Shown piece by piece: positions 22,290 through 27,806 of a stretch of 27,806 nucleotides of DNA. The DNA lies in NCBI GenBank assembly GCA_039188505.1, contig JBCCZC010000015.1, forward strand, positions 1 to 27,806, read 5' to 3'. The notes under the pieces were generated by a model that saw nothing but the letters and a program-made list of their open reading frames with translations, had not been told where the DNA came from and did no database searches. A program made the translations under genes and the position numbers. Origin of the DNA: JBCCZC01 sp039188505. GTDB taxonomy: Bacteria > Pseudomonadota > Gammaproteobacteria > Xanthomonadales > SZUA-38. The number at the start of each line of letters is the position of its first letter. Positions within the stretch are counted from its first letter, which is position 1.

Positions 22290-23813
22290 ATGGCCAAACG
22301 GGAAGACCACGCTGCTGAAGACACGATCTCCGGCCCTGGCCTGGACGGCAGCCAAGCGGAGGACTGGCTGCCCGGCGTAACCGTCCTCTGGCACGCGGAT
22401 CCGGAGCTGATCGGCGCCCGTGCGGGGCTGGTCGACGAGCGGTTAGAGGTCGGTCGCCTCGAGCCGTTGTTCAGACTGGCGTCGGGTAGCGAGAGCAGGC
22501 CGCTCGGATTGTCGACGGTTTCGAGGAAGCCCCTGACAATCGAATGGGATGCCGGATCGGCAGAGGTTTCGGTCACCCTCACCGCGCCACGATCGAGAAT
22601 GAAGGTCGCTATCGACGGCGAGCCCACGACCGTCGCGCGGTTGGCTGAACCGGACCTTCGACGCGGTGTTGTCATTTCACTGGGATCGCACGTCGTGCTG
22701 TGCCTTCACCGATGCTTTCGGCCGGTGAAGGCCCGCAGCGTCGCGGGGTTGCTGGGTGTCAGCCGTTGCATCGATGCGGTGCGCGCACAGATTCTCCAGG
22801 TGGCGCGGACGGACCTGCCGGTTCTCATTCTCGGGGCGAGTGGTACGGGCAAGGAACTGGTGGCGCAGGCGATCCATGCGGGAGGTCGAAGGGCCGAGGG
22901 GCCACTGGTCAGCATCAACTCAGCAGGTTTATCTGAGGGGCTCGCGGCGGCGGAACTGTTCGGCGCACTGAAGGGGGCCTATACCGGGGCCACGGACGCC
23001 CGTCCCGGACTGCTGGTCGAGGCGGATCGGGGCACGCTGTTCCTCGACGAGATCGGCGACATGCCAGCAGGCGTTCAGCCTTTGCTCTTGCGCGCTCTGG
23101 AAACGGGGGCCGTGCGAGCGGTCGGCGCGTCCAGGGACAGGCACGTGGATGTCCGGTTCATCGCCGCTACCGACAGGGATCTCGCGAGTGGATTCAATCA
23201 GCCTCTGCTGCGGCGGCTCGAAGGTTTCGTCATCCGCATGCCCGAGCTGGCCGAGCGCCGTGAGGATGTTGGCTTGCTGATCCGGCATTTTCTGGAATCG
23301 AGAACCTCCACAAGCGCCGATCGATTTCCGGCATGGATCGTTGCCCATCTGGCGCGAAGCGATCTGCCAGGCAACGTGCGCCAACTTGCTCAACTTGTCG
23401 TTCGAGCCGAGTTGGAACTCGCGGCTGGCGCCACGCCCGACATCGATGCATGGCTCGCCTACGCTCCGGCGGAAGAGCAGAGCTCCCCTGAAGGCCATGG
23501 GGCGGGAGAACCCGCGAAGAAGGTCAAGCCCTCGACGATTACCGACGCGGCCTTGGTCGCTGCGCTCGAACGGGCGGACTGGTGCGTAAAGCACGCGGCG
23601 AGTGACCTCGGCATCTCGAGGCCGTCCATCTACAACCTCATTGCTCGCTCGGAGCGCGTCAGGAACATCCACGCCATCAGTCGGACAGAGATACTCGCAG
23701 CGATGGACAGGGTCGGTATGGATCCCCTTGCCTGCGCCAACGAGCTGCAGACGCCGCTGGAAGGTCTTCGCCGCAGGATTCGGTCGATCCGGGCAGAGGA
23801 GAACGAACAGTGA
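22290..23813 (+). CDS. FHA-type sigma-54-dependent transcriptional activator
   Basis: This 507-aa bacterial enhancer-binding protein is numbered from the ATG at 22290. An upstream ATG at 22236 lies inside the half-site array and is less likely, though neither has a clear Shine-Dalgarno. Residues about 40-150 look like a forkhead-associated domain, with EVGR, then VSRKPL, a VAIDGE turn, and VISLGSHVVLCLH. FHA domains bind phosphothreonine. The AAA+ core has Walker A GASGTGKE (182-189), the sigma-54-contacting loop GAYTGA (229-234), and Walker B TLFLDE (249-254). A Fis-type helix-turn-helix around AASDLGISRPSIYNLI follows near 435-450. There is no receiver domain, so activation by phosphorylated partner binding is expected. 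The kinase at 18267 is the obvious candidate partner, and the divergent secreted-protein gene is the likely target. Confidence 0.88.
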   Translation: MAKREDHAAEDTISGPGLDGSQAEDWLPGVTVLWHADPELIGARAGLVDERLEVGRLEPLFRLASGSESRPLGLSTVSRKPLTIEWDAGSAEVSVTLTAPRSRMKVAIDGEPTTVARLAEPDLRRGVVISLGSHVVLCLHRCFRPVKARSVAGLLGVSRCIDAVRAQILQVARTDLPVLILGASGTGKELVAQAIHAGGRRAEGPLVSINSAGLSEGLAAAELFGALKGAYTGATDARPGLLVEADRGTLFLDEIGDMPAGVQPLLLRALETGAVRAVGASRDRHVDVRFIAATDRDLASGFNQPLLRRLEGFVIRMPELAERREDVGLLIRHFLESRTSTSADRFPAWIVAHLARSDLPGNVRQLAQLVVRAELELAAGATPDIDAWLAYAPAEEQSSPEGHGAGEPAKKVKPSTITDAALVAALERADWCVKHAASDLGISRPSIYNLIARSERVRNIHAISRTEILAAMDRVGMDPLACANELQTPLEGLRRRIRSIRAEENEQ

Positions 23814-24009
23814 ACCCGAAGCCTGACCGCGGCGATCCGATCATGGCCGCACCGGCTGGCCGAAGGCTGACTGCCGCTGTGAATCGTCGGGTGCGCCCAT
23901 GCCCTCTCCCGCGCCCACGTAAACGGATGTAAAGAACGACCGCGCCGTCAACGACGATGCAGGCCCTGCGTTCTTCTCCCTGCCAATACGGGCACAAGGA
24001 GAGACAACG

Positions 24010-24603
24010 ATGGACCTGAAACAGTGGATGATTCCCGTGGCCTCGGCGGCCATGCTGATGGCCGCAGCGGACGCGGCCTGGGCCCAGGATCGTGGTGATC
24101 GCGGGGGGCGCCAGGCCGGCCAGGCGCTGGCGCAGATCGATCTCGACGGCGATGGGGTGATCTCCGAGGCGGAATTCGTCGATGCGCGACTCGCGCGGGC
24201 GGAGAGCCGCTTCCTGCGTCGCGATCGCAATGGCGATGGCGTCATCTCGGCCGATGACTTCGAAGACGTCGAGCGGCCCGAGCCGCCCGAGGGCGCCGAT
24301 CGCGAGGCCTTTCGCGCCTGCGTTGCCGAGGCGCTCGGCGTTGAGCTCCCCGAGCCGCGGGAGCCGGGCGATCGGCTGGCCGAGGTCGATCTCAATGGCG
24401 ACGAGGCGATCGATCTTGATGAGGCGCTGATCAGCGCCGAAGCACGAGCGCTCGAGCGCTTCGCGATCCTCGACGGCAACGGCGACGGCTTCGTAGACCG
24501 GGACGAGATTCGCGCGAGCCTTGCGCAGGCTTCCGAGCTTCGCGAGATTCGTCGCGCGTGCCGCGATCAGCAGGCGGCCGTCGCATCATTCCTCGAGGGC
24601 TGA
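24010..24603 (+). CDS. Secreted calcium-binding EF-hand protein
   Basis: This 197-aa protein has a Sec signal peptide ending about AWA|QD (residue 25). AAGGAG lies about 9 nt before the ATG. Four EF-hand loops are readable at 44-55, 72-83, 127-138 and 155-166. All have acidic residues at positions 1, 3 (D or N), 5 and 12. The third has Glu instead of Gly at position 6 and may bind more weakly. The loops form two pairs separated by a Pro/Glu-rich linker, like periplasmic calmodulin-like proteins. Calcium buffering or sensing outside the cytoplasm is inferred. The 196 bp upstream contain a short GTAAA direct repeat near 23927, but no confident promoter. Confidence 0.88.
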   Translation: MDLKQWMIPVASAAMLMAAADAAWAQDRGDRGGRQAGQALAQIDLDGDGVISEAEFVDARLARAESRFLRRDRNGDGVISADDFEDVERPEPPEGADREAFRACVAEALGVELPEPREPGDRLAEVDLNGDEAIDLDEALISAEARALERFAILDGNGDGFVDRDEIRASLAQASELREIRRACRDQQAAVASFLEG

Positions 24604-24619
24604 ATCCTCGATCAGGCCA

Positions 24620-24646
24620 CGACCGGCCGCCATGCGCGGCCGGTCG
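24620..24646. terminator. Strong hairpin between convergent genes
   Basis: CGACCGGCCGC (24620-24630) and GCGGCCGGTCG (24636-24646) form a perfect 11-bp stem with a 5-nt CATGC loop. The hairpin lies 17 bp after the EF-hand stop and 9 bp before the end of the convergent gene. No U-tract is present on either side, so it may act as a bidirectional barrier or mRNA 3-prime end stabiliser. Confidence 0.6.
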
Positions 24647-24654
24647 CTCACGCC

Positions 24655-25179
24655 CTACTGCCGCTGGAGCACGACCCCGTTGCGGAAGCTGAAGTCCGCC
24701 TCGCCGGTGGTCTTCACCCGCTTTTCGATCGAAAGCTCATCGCCCGCGAGGCGCCACGCGAACTGGATCGCTGCCGGCTGCCCGGCGTCCTCACCGCTTC
24801 CTGTGAAGGTTGCGGCCCAGCCGTCGCTCGTTTCCTCGAACCGCTCCATGGTCACCGCGTCAAGGTCGATCGAGCCCGACCCGACGAAGGCGATCTTCAC
24901 CTGGTCTCCGGCGAAGGTCAGGACCTCCGCGTTGTAGACCTTGTAGCCGGGGTCGGTGAACTCGAGCGCGGACAGCAGATAGGAGGCGTCCGGCGCGGCG
25001 AGGACCCGGCGCGCATGGGGAATCCGGACCCGCTTGTCCGTGCGGTAGTCGCGGTACTCGAGGTGTCCCTGCCAGTCGCCGGCCAGGCTCGCCGCGATGG
25101 TCTGAGCGGGAACGTCCTCGGCGGCGGCGTTTTCGGGTCCGAAGGTGAGCAGGGCAAGAACGAGAATCAGGCGTTGCAT
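24655..25179 (-). CDS. Periplasmic protein of unknown function
   Basis: This 174-aa protein has a Sec signal peptide (hydrophobic LILVLALLTF core, cleavage about AAA|ED at residue 20). GGAG 8 nt before the ATG supports the start. The mature part is about 150 residues of predicted beta structure with repeated short strands: DWQGHLEYRDY, YKVYNAEVLTF, AIQFAWRL and ADFSFRNGVVL. This is reminiscent of small lipocalin-like folds that measure or bind a ligand, but I recognise no named family. It converges with the EF-hand gene and lies 66 bp downstream of the phosphatase gene on the same strand, so it could be read from that operon. Confidence 0.72.
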   Translation of the reverse strand: MQRLILVLALLTFGPENAAAEDVPAQTIAASLAGDWQGHLEYRDYRTDKRVRIPHARRVLAAPDASYLLSALEFTDPGYKVYNAEVLTFAGDQVKIAFVGSGSIDLDAVTMERFEETSDGWAATFTGSGEDAGQPAAIQFAWRLAGDELSIEKRVKTTGEADFSFRNGVVLQRQ

Positions 25180-25245
25180 GGGCGGCTCCAGTCGCTGAAG
25201 GGAGCCTCGATCTTCCAGGCAGGCGGGGCCCTGCGCGCCCCAAAT

Positions 25246-27255
25246 TCAGGATCCGATCGAGAAGCCAGGAATCTGAGACGCGGTGTCGGGTCGCCGCTCG
25301 CCAAGCCAGCGGATCGTCAATACCGTCAGATCGTCCGATGCCTCCGCCTCGCCGCAGTGTTCCCTCACCGCCTCGATGGTCGCCAGTGAGATTGCCTCCG
25401 CGCTGCCGCCGGCGCTTTCCGCAAGGACCGCTTCGAGCCGCTCCTGCGAAAACTCCTCATCGGTCTCGCTCATGGCCTCGTTGACGCCGTCGGTATAGAA
25501 GTAGATGACGTCGCCGGTTTCCAGCTGGAGCTTGGCCTGCTCGAAGGGGAACCCGTCCATGGCTGCCAGCGCAATGGCTTCGGCGCCCTCGATGGCGGTG
25601 ATGGTGCCGTCCGGCTTGATCAGGCAGGGCAGGTTGTGGCCCGCGTTGGAGTAGGTCAGGGTGCCCGTGCGCTCGTCGATGATCGCGAAGAAGACCGTGA
25701 CGAACATCGAGGCGTCGTTGTCGAGGCACAGGACGTCGTTCGATCGCTCCATGGTCTCGGCGGCGCTCAGGCCGCTGACGGCCAGCGCGTGGACGAGTGT
25801 CTTCGCCTGGGCCATGAAGAGCGCGGCGGGAATCCCCTTGCCGGACACGTCGGCAACCACCAGGCAGACCCGGTGCGCGTCGAGCCGGAAGAAATCGTAG
25901 AAGTCGCCGCCGATGCCCTTGGCCGGTGTCAGGCTCGCGTAGATCTCGAGCTTCTCGCCGCCGACCTCCTCGAAACCTTTCGGCAGCATGCTCATCTGGA
26001 TGTCGTGTGCCAGCCGGAGGGCTTCGTCGATCAGTTCCTTCTCGACATAGGCATCGGTCAGCCGCGCCCGCTCGATGGCCACGGCCGCCTGGGCCATGAG
26101 CGCGTCCATGAGCGTCTCGTCGTCACTGTCGAAGGGGTCGCCGTCACGTCGGTTCAGGGCCTGGGTGACGCCGATGAGTTCGCCCTCGGCGTTCCGGACC
26201 GGCATCGCCAGCACGGAGCGCGTCCGGAATCCGCTCTGCTGGTCGAAATCGGAATTGAAATCATCTTCCTCGTAGGCGTCGGCGACGTTCACCACTTCGC
26301 TCGTTCGAGCGGCCCGGCCGGCCAGCCCCTTGTCGAGCGGCAGCGTGAACCAATCCACGTCGGCCCCTTCGGTCACGAGCGCGCGGAGGCAATTCTCCTC
26401 CTTGTCATAGAGAAAGAGGCTGCTCCGCTCGGCGTCCAGCACCTCGCTGATCTTCGCCATGACCACCTGGAGCAACGACGAGAGCTGGATCTCGCCGCCG
26501 AGGGCACGCGATACGTCGAGCATGGCGTTGACCGTGCGTAGCTGGCGACTGAGCTCCCGCGCCTGCCGATCGCTCCGACGATTCCACCAGACGGCTACGG
26601 CGCCGCCGATGGCGAAAGCAAAGCCGAGTACCGCGGCGAGGAGGCTTGCCTGGCGCAGCGGTGCAAGCCGGGCGGCATACTGCGAGACCTCGAGATCGAG
26701 CCCCATGACGCCCTCGACGTTACCGTCGGCATCGATCAAAGGCGTGTACGCGCTCAGGAACGTGCCCCACTCATCGGTATAGGGTTCGCTGGATACGACC
26801 ATCTCACCCGAATCGAAAGCCTCCACGATCTCCGGATTGGGATCGTTGTAAAGCTCCATCAGGGCGACGGCATCCTCATCGTCATTCGGGGTGGTGTCGA
26901 GGATGAAGAAGATCTGGTCGTCCTGCCGTATCGCCGTGTAGGCGAAGCGGATCCGATCGTCCATCCGCTGGGCCCGGACCAGTGGCGCCAGGGCGGTCGC
27001 GTAGACCGTACCGTCTTCCTGGGCCGGGTCCCGCAGCGTCGCGTGCTGGGCCACGTCCACGTCTCGGGAAATGAGCGCCGTCACCCGCACCAGCCCGTCC
27101 CGGATCTCGTCGGAAAGCGCCTGGCGTGAACTGTCGAACAGGAACCAGATCAGCGTCCAGACGGATGCCAGGATGAACAGGAACATCGCGCCCGCGGTGA
27201 GCCAGACCGGTCGCCGCCGCGCGCGGCTACGGACGTAATTGGCGGGCGCGCTCAC
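25246..27255 (-). CDS. Membrane PP2C-type phosphatase with Cache-like sensor and GAF (RsbU-like)
   Basis: This 669-aa protein is predicted to dephosphorylate a STAS-domain antagonist in response to external and internal signals. It has TM1 at about 17-40, a periplasmic sensor of Cache-like type (about 41-200), TM2 at about 203-224, a short coiled linker, a GAF domain (about 245-400), and a SpoIIE/PP2C domain (about 420-655). The metal-binding aspartates are visible in GGDFYD (449-454), ADVSGKG (468-474) and the C-terminal DDLTVLTIRW. The start is a GTG, 7 bp after the STAS gene stop, with a weak Shine-Dalgarno. It is the last gene of the visible anti-sigma kinase, antagonist, phosphatase run, which is the logic of a partner-switching stress circuit. 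Confidence 0.9.
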   Translation of the reverse strand: MSAPANYVRSRARRRPVWLTAGAMFLFILASVWTLIWFLFDSSRQALSDEIRDGLVRVTALISRDVDVAQHATLRDPAQEDGTVYATALAPLVRAQRMDDRIRFAYTAIRQDDQIFFILDTTPNDDEDAVALMELYNDPNPEIVEAFDSGEMVVSSEPYTDEWGTFLSAYTPLIDADGNVEGVMGLDLEVSQYAARLAPLRQASLLAAVLGFAFAIGGAVAVWWNRRSDRQARELSRQLRTVNAMLDVSRALGGEIQLSSLLQVVMAKISEVLDAERSSLFLYDKEENCLRALVTEGADVDWFTLPLDKGLAGRAARTSEVVNVADAYEEDDFNSDFDQQSGFRTRSVLAMPVRNAEGELIGVTQALNRRDGDPFDSDDETLMDALMAQAAVAIERARLTDAYVEKELIDEALRLAHDIQMSMLPKGFEEVGGEKLEIYASLTPAKGIGGDFYDFFRLDAHRVCLVVADVSGKGIPAALFMAQAKTLVHALAVSGLSAAETMERSNDVLCLDNDASMFVTVFFAIIDERTGTLTYSNAGHNLPCLIKPDGTITAIEGAEAIALAAMDGFPFEQAKLQLETGDVIYFYTDGVNEAMSETDEEFSQERLEAVLAESAGGSAEAISLATIEAVREHCGEAEASDDLTVLTIRWLGERRPDTASQIPGFSIGS

Positions 27256-27262
27256 TGCCCGA

Positions 27263-27604
27263 TCAGCCGAAGTGCGTCTGCGCAGCGGCGGCGTCGGGCT
27301 CGATGGTGAAGATCTTCGTGAAGCCCGCGATATCGAAGACTTCCTTGACGTGGTCGCTCATGCCGTAGAGCACCATCTTGCCTTTCCCGCGGCCGACCTT
27401 CTTGGCCAGCATCAGGAACACGCGCAGGCCGGCGCTGCTGATGTAGTCGATCGCGCCGAGGTCGATCATGAAGCGCTGCCGTCCTTTGCTGAGCTGTTCC
27501 GTCAGCGTGGCCTCGAAGTCGGGCGATGTATTGGTGTCCAGGCGGCCCACCAGGCGGTAGATCAGGGAGCCGTCGGTCTCGAAGGAGTTGATCTCCAGGG
27601 ACAT
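27263..27604 (-). CDS. STAS-domain anti-sigma factor antagonist
   Basis: This 113-aa single-domain protein has the length of SpoIIAA/RsbV. The segment DYISSAGLRVFL holds the phosphorylation site. By alignment with the DS(S/T)G motif of SpoIIAA and RsbV, S57 is the likely phosphoacceptor. Unphosphorylated, it should bind the anti-sigma kinase and free its target; the phosphatase downstream resets it. AGAGGA about 7 nt before the ATG supports the start. It lies 9 bp downstream of the kinase gene and 7 bp upstream of the phosphatase gene. The released target could be a sigma factor or another output protein, and none is visible here. Confidence 0.92.
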   Translation of the reverse strand: MSLEINSFETDGSLIYRLVGRLDTNTSPDFEATLTEQLSKGRQRFMIDLGAIDYISSAGLRVFLMLAKKVGRGKGKMVLYGMSDHVKEVFDIAGFTKIFTIEPDAAAAQTHFG

Positions 27605-27613
27605 AGCTATCCT

Positions 27614-27806
27614 CTAGTCATTGTCGTTTTGGGTCAGTCCCAGGCTCAGACTGACGTGGTTGCGTTCGCCTTCCCGGTGGTACTCCACCGTATCCATCAG
27701 CTGGGTGACGAGGAGAATGCCGAGGCCGCCGATCGGACGATCCTCGACGCTGGCGTCCGTGTCGGGAGATTCGCGGTCGACTGGGTTGAAGGCCTTCGCG
27801 TCATCG
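27614..27806 (-). CDS. Anti-sigma factor kinase (RsbW-like ATPase), C-terminal part
   Basis: The gene runs off the right edge; 64 codons including the TAG stop are visible. It translates to a GHKL ATPase end: AKAFNPVD, then DRPIGGLGILLVTQLMD with the GGLG ATP-lid glycine motif, then VEYHREGERNHVSLSLGL. This is typical of SpoIIAB/RsbW serine kinases that phosphorylate a STAS antagonist. It is followed after 9 bp by the STAS gene, so the pair and the phosphatase form one operon. The N-terminus, including the N-box, is outside the window. Confidence 0.85.
   Translation of the reverse strand, partial: DDAKAFNPVDRESPDTDASVEDRPIGGLGILLVTQLMDTVEYHREGERNHVSLSLGLTQNDND

Overview
The window is 27.8 kb of GC-rich, gene-dense chromosomal DNA. 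Gene content suggests a gammaproteobacterium, perhaps near the Chromatiales or Xanthomonadales (Wenzhouxiangella-like). The evidence is assimilatory cysJIH in gammaproteobacterial order, an RND pump with a TetR repressor, FHA-type sigma-54 activators beside Ser/Thr kinases, and many secreted calcium-binding or hypothetical proteins. The taxonomy is inference. I see no rRNA, tRNA, CRISPR array, insertion sequence or prophage.

Layout. (1) 1-6619: a minus-strand, translationally coupled operon of periplasmic adaptor, RND pump and Old Yellow Enzyme. It faces a divergent TetR repressor, and two matching operator-like dyads lie in the divergent promoter. (2) 6723-8984: one 753-aa protein that joins class II HMG-CoA reductase to mevalonate kinase, two consecutive mevalonate-pathway steps. 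(3) 9050-12625: a divergent pair that looks like a defence island. One gene is a TIR protein with a C-terminal Bateman (paired CBS) module; the other is a SIR2-like protein with a helical-repeat tail. Both are predicted NAD-consuming enzymes, and their base composition is less GC-rich than the surroundings. (4) 12683-13483: a degenerate, probably catalytically dead EAL protein with a perfect CRP/Clp-type site upstream. (5) 13803-17885: cysJ-cysI-cysH, overlapping genes that reduce PAPS to sulfide. A small Cys-containing ORF lies in their leader.

(6) 18267-23813: a candidate signalling cassette. It has a membrane Ser/Thr kinase with TPRs, a small unknown protein, a lipoprotein, a secreted Cys-containing protein, and a divergent sigma-54 activator with an N-terminal FHA-like domain. 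A -24/-12-like sigma-54 promoter and an upstream array of TGTCA/TGACA half-sites lie in front of the secreted-protein gene. The proposed chain is kinase, then phospho-threonine read by FHA, then sigma-54 activation of the secreted protein and lipoprotein. (7) 24010-25179: a secreted four-EF-hand protein and a periplasmic hypothetical, convergent around a strong hairpin. (8) 25246-27806: a partner-switching module of anti-sigma kinase (partial at the window edge), STAS antagonist and membrane-bound Cache-GAF-PP2C phosphatase.

The strongest candidates for undescribed biology are the TIR-Bateman/SIR2 pair, the HMGR-MVK fusion and the kinase/FHA/sigma-54 secretion circuit. All functions are predicted from sequence reading alone.
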